A stretch of DNA of 64,000 nucleotides, from the NCBI GenBank assembly GCA_902774045.1, contig CACYGW010000006.1:62001-126000 (forward strand). Direction: 5' to 3'. The position numbers and the translations under genes were made by a program. Of the stretch, positions 8,387-16,414 are shown one piece after another. The notes beneath the pieces were generated by a model that saw nothing but the letters and a program-made list of their open reading frames with translations, did not search any database and was not told the DNA's origin. Within the stretch, counting starts at the first letter, position 1, and each line of letters opens with the position of its first letter. The DNA comes from an uncultured Bacteroidia bacterium (GTDB lineage: Bacteria; Bacteroidota; Bacteroidia; Bacteroidales; UBA932).

Positions 8387-9697
8387 ATGAGAGAGAGCAA
8401 GACTTTTTTCCTTACACTTACGGCCCTGGCGCTTTTTGCCGGCGCTGGCATTTTCTGCGTTGCGGGATGCACGCTTTTGGACAAAGGGGACTTTGGCGAT
8501 ACCCCCAGGAACGGGAGCCAGAGGCCGGATTCTACCCAGGCCGGGGATTCCGGCGGGGTCATTCCTCCCAAGTATGACACTATTATCTATGCCGCGGGAA
8601 TTCGCTTCCCTATTGGCTACGACTGGGCCATTGACACGCTGGTTCACGATGTACAGCGAGAGCTGGTGTTCTTCCGGAACGGCCAGGAGGTGTTCTGCAC
8701 CCCGGTGGGGCCGGAGACTTCGCTTAGCGAGAGCCCGGATATGAACAGAATTATTGACGGCCACGTTTATTCCAACTATTCAGAGTATGACAAAACCGTA
8801 ATTTCGCGCGACGGTAAGGTTCTGTTCAGCATCCCGGTCAAAGAAAGAATCGACGGTTTTTATGTCGATGGTGCCGATATCTGGACTTTGGGCCAGCGCA
8901 CCGGGAAGCACGGCGGCCTTTGCCTAAGGAAGAACGGGGCTGCCGTGTTTACCGATGACGAGGGTTGGACCTTTGACTCATCAACCAATCCCACAAGCCC
9001 TTACGGGACTCTCTGGTTTAGAGGGGGCAGGCCTTGTTTCTTCTATTATACCTACGAAGACGGGGTGCTGTCGGCCTGCCGGGGCTGCTACCTTGTAGAG
9101 GAGAACGAGCGCACGCCCATCGCGCTTCCGCAGAATATGACCAGGGTGCTGGACGTTAAGATGATTGACGGCTCCGTTATAGTGGCTGGGCAGTTTTCAA
9201 ATAATACGCGGTCTGTTAAAATCTATAAGGACGCCACGCTAAGGGATTATGCCTTTGCGGGTTACGACAGAATCAAGTCTTGCCTCCTGGCTCCTGCCCC
9301 GGACGGTGGGTTCTATATTACGGGAATCTGTGAGGCCTCGGGGACAGGGGCATCGGCCGGGTATGTTTGCGATAATCTTGGGAAGACGCGGTTCTACCCT
9401 GCCCCGGGCCGTCTTGTGGGCCTTTATACGACGGAAGCATCTACCGTCATTGTCTATTGCAGCGAGGGCGGTGGCTATCCCACCATAAACATAAACAGCA
9501 TGGAGCGCAGCCTGGAGGGCAACTTCAGGTACCTATCGACCCGGAGCGGATTCGTCCTGGGAGATATGTTCTTTATGGCTTTTGCTTCTATGGATTATAC
9601 CCTTCGTCCTTTTATCTATGATGGCAATTCGCGTCGCATTCTGGATATAAACGGGTTTATCTTTGAAACCAGTGTTATGGTTATTCCTAAATCGTAG
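8387..9697 (+). CDS. Lipoprotein, unknown function, beta-propeller-like
   Basis: 436 residues. The N-terminus is a lipoprotein signal peptide with lipobox VAGC near residue 28, followed by an acidic/proline-rich linker. The rest is beta-rich, with repeated short hydrophobic strands alternating with turns (DGHVYSNYSEYDKTVIS, DGFYVDGADIWTLG), resembling a propeller of irregular repeats; no family is recognised with certainty. Predicted location is the outer membrane or cell surface. It is 3 bp upstream of the YifB gene and transcribed with it, but a functional link is not apparent. Confidence 0.75.
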   Translation: MRESKTFFLTLTALALFAGAGIFCVAGCTLLDKGDFGDTPRNGSQRPDSTQAGDSGGVIPPKYDTIIYAAGIRFPIGYDWAIDTLVHDVQRELVFFRNGQEVFCTPVGPETSLSESPDMNRIIDGHVYSNYSEYDKTVISRDGKVLFSIPVKERIDGFYVDGADIWTLGQRTGKHGGLCLRKNGAAVFTDDEGWTFDSSTNPTSPYGTLWFRGGRPCFFYYTYEDGVLSACRGCYLVEENERTPIALPQNMTRVLDVKMIDGSVIVAGQFSNNTRSVKIYKDATLRDYAFAGYDRIKSCLLAPAPDGGFYITGICEASGTGASAGYVCDNLGKTRFYPAPGRLVGLYTTEASTVIVYCSEGGGYPTININSMERSLEGNFRYLSTRSGFVLGDMFFMAFASMDYTLRPFIYDGNSRRILDINGFIFETSVMVIPKS

Positions 9698-9700
9698 GCT

Positions 9701-11284
9701 ATGATGATTAATGTTACCAGCGCAAAGCTGGCGGGGATAGATGCCGTTGCGGTTTCTGTAGAAGTGGACGTGACGGCGGGCCTGGGGATTCATCTTGTGG
9801 GCCTGGCAGATGTTGCGGTTAAGGAGAGTCTGCTGCGCACCATTACGGCGCTGCAGTCCGTGGGGTTCCGGATTCCGGGGAAGAAGATTGTTATTAATCT
9901 GGCGCCGGCCGATATGCACAAGAAAGGGAGCGGGTATGACCTTCCTATTGCCGTGGGTATTGTGGCGGCATCGGGGCAGATGCACCTGCCACGGCTTAAG
10001 GATTTTCTGCTTATGGGGGAGCTGGGGCTGGACGGGTCTCTGAGGGCGGTGGCGGGCACGCTTTCGGCCGCCGAACTGGCCAGGAGCCTGGGCAAGCAGG
10101 GGTGTATTTTCCCTTGGGAATCGGCACCAGGAGCGGCTGTGTTCGATGATTTACAGGTCTATGGGGCCAGGTCGCTTACCGATGTTTTCCGGATTCTGGA
10201 CAGTCCCGTACTGGCAGATGAGTTTCTTGTCCGGGATGCCGATGGTGCCGGGCAGCAGGCTTCTTCCGGCGGGGAGGAGTATCTGGATTTTGCAGAGATT
10301 TTTGGACAAGACACGGCTAAACGCGGGCTGGAGATTGCAGCGGCGGGTGGGCACAACGTAATAATGATTGGCGCGCCGGGCTCTGGGAAAACCACGCTTG
10401 CACGGGCTCTGGCGGGCATTCTGCCGCCTATGGACAAGGAAGAGGCCATGGTTGTGAGCAAGGTTTATTCTGCCGCCGGAAAGAATTTTTCTTCCGGCGG
10501 GCTAATCCGCGCCCGGCCCTTCCGCTCTCCGCACTACAGCGCTACGCTTGCCGCAATAATCGGGGGCGGCACCGGGGACAACATCCTGCCGGGAGAAGTG
10601 TCTCTTTCTCACGAGGGGGTGCTTTTTCTGGACGAGTTCGCCCAAATGCCAAAAAGTGTAACCGAGTCGCTCCGGGGGCCCATAGAGGACAGACGGGTGG
10701 TAATCTCCAGGCTGCATTCAAAAATAGAGTTTCCTTCTTCGTTTATGCTGGTGGCGGCCAGCAATCCCTGCCCTTGCGGGTATTACGGAGAGGGAGAGCG
10801 GTGCACCTGCACTCCGGGGCAGAGGCTTGCCTATCTGTCTAAGCTGTCGGGCCCCATAATGGACAGGATCGACATTCAACTATGGATTCATCCTGTCAAA
10901 ACCGGGACTCTTCTGAATGGGTACAGGATGGGTACAGAGGCCGGGGGTTCCCTTAAATGGGCCGTGGAAGCTTCGCAGACCAGTGCGGCCATAAGGGAGA
11001 GGGTTATCCGGGCACGGGAGGTTCAGCGGAAAAGGTTTGGGGGCTACACCACCAATGCAGAGATGAACGGCAGGCAGATGCAGATGTTTTGTCCGCTGTC
11101 TGCAGATTGCGAGGCTGTGCTGCATAAGATTATAGACAGTATGAGTTTAAGTGCGCGGGCTTTTAGCCGCATCGTCAAGATGTCGCGCACCATAGCAGAC
11201 CTTGAAGGTGTGCCGGACATCCTGCCCCGGCACATTCTGGAAGCCTCGTCCATGCGCTTCCTTGACCGCCGCAATATTTTATAG
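9701..11284 (+). CDS. comM: YifB/ComM family Mg-chelatase-like AAA+ ATPase
   Basis: 527 residues, typical length. The N-terminal ChlI-like domain (VTAGLGIHLVGLADVAVKES) is followed by the AAA+ core with Walker A GAPGSGKTTLARA (about 224-236), Walker B LFLDEFAQMP, and the C-terminal Mg-chelatase-like domain. The cysteine segment NPCPCGYYGEGERCTC is characteristic of the family. The ComM branch is a hexameric helicase that promotes branch migration during natural transformation in Gram-negative bacteria. Whether that holds here is inference from homology. ATG at 9701 or 9704. Confidence 0.92.
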   Translation: MMINVTSAKLAGIDAVAVSVEVDVTAGLGIHLVGLADVAVKESLLRTITALQSVGFRIPGKKIVINLAPADMHKKGSGYDLPIAVGIVAASGQMHLPRLKDFLLMGELGLDGSLRAVAGTLSAAELARSLGKQGCIFPWESAPGAAVFDDLQVYGARSLTDVFRILDSPVLADEFLVRDADGAGQQASSGGEEYLDFAEIFGQDTAKRGLEIAAAGGHNVIMIGAPGSGKTTLARALAGILPPMDKEEAMVVSKVYSAAGKNFSSGGLIRARPFRSPHYSATLAAIIGGGTGDNILPGEVSLSHEGVLFLDEFAQMPKSVTESLRGPIEDRRVVISRLHSKIEFPSSFMLVAASNPCPCGYYGEGERCTCTPGQRLAYLSKLSGPIMDRIDIQLWIHPVKTGTLLNGYRMGTEAGGSLKWAVEASQTSAAIRERVIRAREVQRKRFGGYTTNAEMNGRQMQMFCPLSADCEAVLHKIIDSMSLSARAFSRIVKMSRTIADLEGVPDILPRHILEASSMRFLDRRNIL

Positions 11285-11293
11285 AACCAATAA

Positions 11294-11324
11294 TTTGTTT
11301 AATTAATTATTTGACTTACTTTTG
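11294..11324 (+). promoter_or_regulatory. Bacteroidota promoter for the DUF4160/DUF2442 pair
   Basis: TTTG (11294-11297), a 19-nt spacer and TACTTTTG (11317-11324) match the consensus perfectly. The ATG at 11326 follows after one base, so the transcript is expected to be leaderless or nearly so. Confidence 0.75.
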
Positions 11325-11325
11325 T

Positions 11326-11559
11326 ATGCCTAACGTATTTATTGTATTTGGGTTTATTTTTAAATTTTATTCCGACGACCACGAACCAATACATGTTCAT
11401 ATTGTAAAAGACAGTCACGAAGCAAAATATAATGTAGTTCCTACAGTCTTACAAGTTTACAATCACGGATTTAAGAAACATGAAATATCCATTATTGAAG
11501 GACTATTAGAAGAGAACAAACAAATAATTGTGAATCATTGGAAGGAGTTTTTTAAATAA
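11326..11559 (+). CDS. DUF4160 domain protein, probable toxin-like partner
   Basis: 77 residues: MPNVFIVFGFIFKFYSDDHE followed by PIHVHI and a later KKHEISIIEGLLEENK segment. This is the DUF4160 pattern (conserved DHxPxHVHV-like histidines). The family is typically found next to DUF2442 proteins and proposed to form a type II toxin-antitoxin-like pair. The ATG at 11326 is used because family members begin M-P-x-[IV], not the in-frame TTG 15 nt upstream. The next gene starts 5 bp later. AT-rich codons differ from the GC-rich neighbours, consistent with recent acquisition. Confidence 0.8.
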   Translation: MPNVFIVFGFIFKFYSDDHEPIHVHIVKDSHEAKYNVVPTVLQVYNHGFKKHEISIIEGLLEENKQIIVNHWKEFFK

Positions 11560-11564
11560 TTACT

Positions 11565-11834
11565 ATGCGGCACTATATTAAGAAAGTTTGGGTCGATGAC
11601 CAGAAAGTTTATGCCAGGACAAATGATGGTCTTGAGGCTAGTTATGAGTTTTCTGCATGGCCGCGTCTAAACAACGCCACCCCCGAGCAAAGAAGCGACT
11701 TTAATCTTTCGTACTCAGGAATTCACTGGCCCGGGATTAACGAGGACCTAAGTTTTGAAGGGATGTTCCATGCTGCCGGTCTCTGCAATCTTACAGAAAC
11801 CGAAGATTCTGTTTGTTATCTCTCTACAAAATAA
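11565..11834 (+). CDS. DUF2442 domain protein, probable antitoxin-like partner
   Basis: 89 residues. YIKKVWVDDQKVYARTNDG at the start and the motif RLNNATPEQRSDFNLS followed by GIHWPGINEDLSFEGMF match DUF2442. This small family is commonly paired with DUF4160 and proposed to act as antitoxin or DNA-binding partner. Five bp separate it from the DUF4160 gene, and a terminator lies 62 bp downstream, so the two form a compact two-gene unit. Biochemical activity of the pair is not established. Confidence 0.82.
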   Translation: MRHYIKKVWVDDQKVYARTNDGLEASYEFSAWPRLNNATPEQRSDFNLSYSGIHWPGINEDLSFEGMFHAAGLCNLTETEDSVCYLSTK

Positions 11835-11896
11835 CCATAAAGAGATATCATCAATAAAAAACGAACCAATTCTCTGGAATCGTAAATTTTTTTAAA

Positions 11897-11927
11897 AACC
11901 CCGAAAGCCAGAAAAACTTTCGGGGTT
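11897..11927. terminator. Intrinsic terminator between convergent units
   Basis: An 11-bp stem (11897-11907 with 11917-11927) and 9-nt loop, flanked by A-rich left and T-rich right sequence. It is placed to end both the rightward DUF2442 gene and the leftward NCS2 permease gene. Confidence 0.85.
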
Positions 11928-11950
11928 AATATTTAGTATTAAAACAACGT

Positions 11951-13279
11951 TTAAATGAAGATGTACTTGCAGATGAATAGTGCTGCGAGTACCCACATTG
12001 TAACGGAAATATCTTTGAACTTGCCGGCAACTGCGTGGCAGATAACATAGGAAATAACTCCCAGAAGGATACCGTCAGAGATGCTGTAGGCAAGAGGCAT
12101 CATAATAATGGTGACAAATGCCGGAATGGCCTTGGTGTAGTCTTCCCAGTGTATGCTCTTTATGGAAGGCATCATCATCACACCCACGATAATGAGCGCA
12201 GGAGCTGTTGCTGCGCCGGGAATTGCCAGGAAGATAGGGCTTAGGAACAGTGCCAGACCAAAGAGTATTGCTACTGAGAAGGCTGTAAGACCTGTGCGTC
12301 CGCCTTCGCCTACGCCTGAAGCGCTCTCTACGTATGTTGTGGTGGTAGAAGTACCAAAGCAGGCGCCGCAGATAGTTGCTATAGAGTCTGCAAAGAACAT
12401 CTTCTCCACTCCGGGGATTTCCTCGTTACCCTTCTTGATAAGACCTGCACCCTGATGCACGCCAATGATAGTGCCCATAGTGTCGAACATATCAATAAAG
12501 AGGAAGGTGAACACGATTGCAAGCATATTCCAGCTAAGAATCTCGCTCCACTGGAACTGGCAGAAGATAGGTGCTATGCTGTCCGGCAGGGAAACTGCCT
12601 TGGAAGGCAGAGTGGTGATGGCTGCGCCTGTAGCGGGATCCTTGATGAAGATACCAATTACAGCGGTAATGAGAATTCCCCAGAGGATACCTCCGCGAAT
12701 CTTTGCCATAACCAGACCGGCAGTAACAAACAGACCTATGATTCCAACCAAAGCCTTGCCGTGGATGATATCTCCAAGACCTACCAGAGTGGCGGGATTA
12801 TCCACTATGATACCGGCTCCCTGCAGACCGATGAAGGCAATGAAAAGGCCGATGCCTGCACCGATTGCTTTCTTGAGTGTTCCGGGGATGGCGTTGACTA
12901 TCCAGCTGCGCACCTTGGTCAAGGTGAGGATGAGGAAGATTATACCCTCTATAAGCACTGCGGTAAGTGCGAACTGCCAGCTGTGGCCCATACCCAGACA
13001 GACGGAGAATACGAAGAAAGCGTTAAGACCCATACCGGGGGCAAGGGCAAAAGGCTTCTTGGCATAGAATGCCATTACAAGGGTTCCCACGATAGCGGCA
13101 AGAGCCGTAGCGGTAAAGACGCTGCCTCCGGGCATTCCGGGAAGTGCGCTGAAGATACCGGGATTGACGGCCAGGATGTAGGCCATCGTAAGGAAGGTTG
13201 TAAGTCCGGCAAGAATCTCTGTGCGGACAGAATGCTTTGTGGGATCAAAGCCAAAGGCCTTGGAAAGGAAATTTGTCAT
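11951..13279 (-). CDS. NCS2-family purine base permease
   Basis: 442 residues with 12-14 hydrophobic helices. The N-terminus TEILAGLTTFLTMAYILAVNPGI and the segments PFALAPGMGLNAFFVF and SASGVGEGGRTGLTAF are characteristic of the AzgA/PbuG-like branch of NCS2 transporters, which import adenine, guanine or hypoxanthine with protons. It is the last gene of apt - DUF5020 - permease, giving an outer-membrane channel, inner-membrane permease and phosphoribosyltransferase in one operon. This supports purine salvage, with adenine as a likely substrate given apt. Confidence 0.93.
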   Translation of the reverse strand: MTNFLSKAFGFDPTKHSVRTEILAGLTTFLTMAYILAVNPGIFSALPGMPGGSVFTATALAAIVGTLVMAFYAKKPFALAPGMGLNAFFVFSVCLGMGHSWQFALTAVLIEGIIFLILTLTKVRSWIVNAIPGTLKKAIGAGIGLFIAFIGLQGAGIIVDNPATLVGLGDIIHGKALVGIIGLFVTAGLVMAKIRGGILWGILITAVIGIFIKDPATGAAITTLPSKAVSLPDSIAPIFCQFQWSEILSWNMLAIVFTFLFIDMFDTMGTIIGVHQGAGLIKKGNEEIPGVEKMFFADSIATICGACFGTSTTTTYVESASGVGEGGRTGLTAFSVAILFGLALFLSPIFLAIPGAATAPALIIVGVMMMPSIKSIHWEDYTKAIPAFVTIIMMPLAYSISDGILLGVISYVICHAVAGKFKDISVTMWVLAALFICKYIFI

Positions 13280-13294
13280 AAATCAAACCTCCGC

Positions 13295-14044
13295 TTAGAA
13301 TACCCACTTTGTACCTATACAAGGACGGGCCAGGAAGCCGCTGTAACCTGCAAAGTTATAGGAAAGCTCAATCTCTGTACCAATGTGAAGATTTTTGCAT
13401 CCTATAAGGCTGCCGATGTTGTACCAAAGCTGAGGCTCTGAGATGAACACGAACTTGCCCTCCTTGAGGAAATTGTCGCTGCCCTCTTTTTCTGCAAAAG
13501 CAACCACTTTCTCTCCCCAGACATCGGCAAAGCCGCTGAAGCGGAGACCCTTTACGCCAAAGATATCCTGCATCCCCCATACAAAGGTGAACTGCAAGGG
13601 GAGGTCGCTATGTACGCCGCGGCTGAAGGTTTTTCCCAGGAGTTTGAAGTTAAAAGTGTTGCTGAAGTCGGCATTGTGCACGAAGTAATCAATACCGAAG
13701 AGGAAATTCTGGTTCACTCCAACCAGACCGTTGTACTCTACCTGAAGGCTGAGGGCTCCAAGTTTGCTTTCCTGCCAGAAATTAAGGCAGCGGGCTATTT
13801 CCATATAGGAGCCGCTGGGTGCCTGATTGTGATGCTGTTCAGGATCTGTCTTCTTCTTGTCAAAATCGTAGTCGATAAAAAAGAAGGTGTTACCCCACCG
13901 GTCACCGTAGAATCCCTCCAGTGTAGTGGTAAAGTGGTCGCGGTCCTTTCCAAAATCATAGAAAGTCTGGAGATTAGTCTGTGCCATCGCTCCTTGAGCG
14001 AATGCAAGTGTTGCTATTGCAACTACAAAATGTTTAAACTGCAT
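13295..14044 (-). CDS. DUF5020 outer-membrane channel-like protein
   Basis: 249 residues. Signal peptide MQFKHFVVAIATLAFAQGAMA, then QTNLQTFYDFGKDRDHFTTT and alternating beta-strands, ending in phenylalanine (KWVF), the usual C-terminal signature of outer-membrane barrels. The pattern fits DUF5020, a family resembling the Tsx nucleoside channel. Its place between apt and an NCS2 permease (gaps 41 and 15 bp) supports a role in nucleoside or purine-base passage across the outer membrane. Substrate inferred, not shown. Confidence 0.85.
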   Translation of the reverse strand: MQFKHFVVAIATLAFAQGAMAQTNLQTFYDFGKDRDHFTTTLEGFYGDRWGNTFFFIDYDFDKKKTDPEQHHNQAPSGSYMEIARCLNFWQESKLGALSLQVEYNGLVGVNQNFLFGIDYFVHNADFSNTFNFKLLGKTFSRGVHSDLPLQFTFVWGMQDIFGVKGLRFSGFADVWGEKVVAFAEKEGSDNFLKEGKFVFISEPQLWYNIGSLIGCKNLHIGTEIELSYNFAGYSGFLARPCIGTKWVF

Positions 14045-14085
14045 AAAATGTAATTTATGAAAGTAATATATAAAAATAAGTGGTT

Positions 14086-14619
14086 TTACCTTTCTGCCAT
14101 ATTGAGTATAGACTCTACGGGAACATCCTCCGGGATGGGGGACGTTCGCGGACAGTCGGTAATGTTAATGATGAAATTACAAAATACGGCTTTGGGACCG
14201 AAGCCCTTTACCAGCTTTACTGCTGCTAACGCTGTACCTCCGGTGGCCAGTACATCGTCGTGGACAAGTACCACGTCGTCCGGAGTTATTGCGTCATCGT
14301 GAATCTCCAGGGAATCGGTGCCATACTCTTTGGTGTACTTCTCCGATACCACACGGGCGGGAAGTTTCCCTGGCTTGCGGATTGGAACGAACCCGGCTCC
14401 CAGCCTTGCAGCAACCGCCGCTCCTGTAACGAAGCCGCGGGATTCTATCCCGGCCACTTTCGTTATTCCCTTATCTGCGTAAAGTGAGCATATACGGTCT
14501 ATCACCTCTGCGTAGCATGCTACGTCCTTGAATAGGGTGGTCACGTCAAAGAACTGGATTCCCTTAACGGGAAAATCGGGCACAATGCGAATTGCCTCAA
14601 TTAGTTTTTCCTCGGTCAT
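14086..14619 (-). CDS. apt: Adenine phosphoribosyltransferase
   Basis: 177 residues, standard APRT length. FPVKGIQFFDVTTLFKD and GIESRGFVTG are the family signatures, and VVLVHDDVLATGGTALAA is the PRPP-binding loop. APRT converts adenine plus PRPP to AMP in the cytoplasm. The ATG at 14619 fits family starts better than an upstream TTG. First gene of the purine-salvage operon; its mRNA leader is about 170 nt from the predicted promoter and contains a hairpin and a small reading frame. Confidence 0.96.
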   Translation of the reverse strand: MTEEKLIEAIRIVPDFPVKGIQFFDVTTLFKDVACYAEVIDRICSLYADKGITKVAGIESRGFVTGAAVAARLGAGFVPIRKPGKLPARVVSEKYTKEYGTDSLEIHDDAITPDDVVLVHDDVLATGGTALAAVKLVKGFGPKAVFCNFIINITDCPRTSPIPEDVPVESILNMAER

Positions 14620-14627
14620 AATCAATC

Positions 14628-14708
14628 CTATAACTGCATTTTAAAAGCCCCTATTCCACCTGCTTTTTCAAGCTTTGTGGCCATAGGGGCTTCTGTTATT
14701 GTATCCAT
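14628..14708 (-). CDS. Possible 26-residue leader peptide of apt
   Basis: ATG at 14708, stop TAG at 14628, ending 8 nt before the apt ATG. The peptide begins MDTITEAPMATKLEKA and ends GAFKMQL. It includes a hairpin (14645-14654 with 14683-14692, 10 bp perfect) that could sequester or free the apt start region. The frame remains open about 28 codons farther upstream without an ATG. No family is recognised, and the coding status is uncertain; the hairpin alone could be the functional element. Confidence 0.35.
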   Translation of the reverse strand: MDTITEAPMATKLEKAGGIGAFKMQL

Positions 14709-14800
14709 AAGTGTCGACGCCAAAAGGCGATCGAGATGTATGTATCTGAACAATGAACGATATTTATTTTTTTCTTTTTCTTCATCGCTTTTCTAAAGTA

Positions 14801-14831
14801 CAAAGGTATATATTTTTTTCACGATACCAAA
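14801..14831 (-). promoter_or_regulatory. Bacteroidota promoter for the apt operon
   Basis: On the minus strand TTTG (14828-14831), a 19-nt spacer and TACCTTTG (14801-14808) match the consensus exactly. Apart from this promoter and the leader peptide/hairpin, I see nothing in 14709-14974. Confidence 0.8.
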
Positions 14832-14974
14832 AGTTATCGCAAAAAACACCCGGGATTTTTGTATCTTTAACAAGAATTTCAAACTTAACCACAATAACAG
14901 CGTGGCCGGCCCAGGCAACCATCGATACACCAAGGAAATGAAGTAACCAGGTTCCTTTCAGATATATGTTCTGA

Positions 14975-16414
14975 TCAGGGAAGCAGCGGCCAGTCCGGGT
15001 TTGGAATGTGCTCGCGCTCCATTATGGCTTTAAGACGGGCAAGCTGCTCCGGATAAGAGACGGCTATATTCGTAGTCTCTCCGGGGTCTTCGTCAATGTT
15101 GTAAAGCTCGTAGTGCGGATTATCTGTCCTTATATCCAGATGTACAAGTTTCCATGGGCCTTGGCGTACGGCCTGTCTACCGCCCTGCTCCTGAAACTCG
15201 AAGTAAAGGAAATCGTGCTCCTTCTGGACGCCTGTACCGCAAATCAGCGGTAGGAGCGATACCCCGTCAAGGCCTTGGGCTGGAGCCACGCCTGTCATTT
15301 CACGCAAGGTGGGCATCATATCCCAGAACGAGCACATAAAATCTGTCTGCACGTTCTGCCCAATGTGCCCGGGCCAGGACACTATAAGCGGAACGCGTAT
15401 CCCGCCCTCGTAAACATCTCGCTTATAGCCGCGCCAGGGGCCGTTGCTGTTAAAAAAGTCAGGGTCGTGACCGCCTTCTGTATGCGGCCCGTTGTCGCTT
15501 GCAAAGATTATAACCGTGTTATTGTAGACACCTAGTTCCCTGAGCTTGTCCACAATCTCCCCTACATAATTGTCAAGACGCGTAACCATGGCGGCAAATG
15601 TGGCGTGCGGATATTCCTGTGACACGTATCCGCCTTTTCTGAAATAAGGCCCGTCATCTATGCCCTTATACGGAGTCTCTGGATATTTTCCTCTGAACGA
15701 TGCTATTACTTCATCCTCAGGGACAATAAGCTCGGCGTGCGGAATTGTAGTTGGATACCACATAAAGAAAGGCTTCCCGCAGGCGACGGCATTCTCTATG
15801 AATTCAAGGGATTTGCGGTGAATCAGGTCCGGAGCATAAGTCCCTTTGCCGTATGGAATGGCATCTGTATTATCCTCTAGTTCTATCTTCCGGGAATTCT
15901 CCCAAAGATGGTCCGGATAGTAACTGTGAGCAAGCAGCTGGCAGTTGTACCCAAAGAAAGTATCTATGCCCTGCGCTGCCGGATCTCCTGTAGAACCCAC
16001 AAAACCAAGGCCCCATTTGCCAAAGGCGCCCGTGAGATATCCGGCCGCCTGCATATCTTTGAAAATGGTCTCGGAGCCTTCCGGAAGTGGATACTGGCCT
16101 TCCGGTTCCAGTTCCCGGTTGCCACGCACTGCCGTATGGCCGCTGTGAGTGCCGGTAACAAGGCAGGAACGCGAAGGCGCACTGACCGTGGTGCCGGAAT
16201 AGGCCTGGGTGAAAAGCATTCCGCCTCTGGCAAGCGAATCTATGTTTGGCGTGGAAAACCTCTCCTGTCCGTAGCAGGAAAGGTCTCCCCATCCAAGGTC
16301 GTCGGCAAGGATGAAGACTATGTTTGGGTGTTGTACCTGTGTTTTTTGCTTTGGAGAACAAGATGCTGCAGCAGCTGCGCCTGCAACTGCGAGAAGAATT
16401 TTAGTTGTTTCCAT
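14975..16414 (-). CDS. Sulfatase, serine-type (S1 family), lipoprotein
   Basis: 479 residues. A short signal peptide with lipobox-like AAAAASC leads to NIVFILADDLGWGDLSCYG (metal-binding Asp pair) and the active-site motif SAPSR within TTVSAPSRSCLVTG. The residue converted to formylglycine is Ser, so maturation requires anSME, encoded at 33572-34792. Later GKWGLG and FASDNGPHTEGG are normal S1 features; the usual GKWH is GKWG here. Last gene of the PUL operon, overlapping the preceding sulfatase by 14 bp. The ATG at 16414 is chosen because it gives the signal peptide. The exact sulfate ester (position, sugar) is not assigned. Confidence 0.93.
   Translation of the reverse strand: METTKILLAVAGAAAAASCSPKQKTQVQHPNIVFILADDLGWGDLSCYGQERFSTPNIDSLARGGMLFTQAYSGTTVSAPSRSCLVTGTHSGHTAVRGNRELEPEGQYPLPEGSETIFKDMQAAGYLTGAFGKWGLGFVGSTGDPAAQGIDTFFGYNCQLLAHSYYPDHLWENSRKIELEDNTDAIPYGKGTYAPDLIHRKSLEFIENAVACGKPFFMWYPTTIPHAELIVPEDEVIASFRGKYPETPYKGIDDGPYFRKGGYVSQEYPHATFAAMVTRLDNYVGEIVDKLRELGVYNNTVIIFASDNGPHTEGGHDPDFFNSNGPWRGYKRDVYEGGIRVPLIVSWPGHIGQNVQTDFMCSFWDMMPTLREMTGVAPAQGLDGVSLLPLICGTGVQKEHDFLYFEFQEQGGRQAVRQGPWKLVHLDIRTDNPHYELYNIDEDPGETTNIAVSYPEQLARLKAIMEREHIPNPDWPLLP

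Noticed and set aside
8287..8577. 96-residue frame upstream of the lipoprotein gene
   Set aside because: It runs out of frame into the lipoprotein gene, whose signal peptide and lipobox are clear; composition is not protein-like after residue 40.
12455..13441. 328-residue frame antisense to the NCS2 permease
   Set aside because: A codon-bias shadow; the permease on the other strand has full family motifs.
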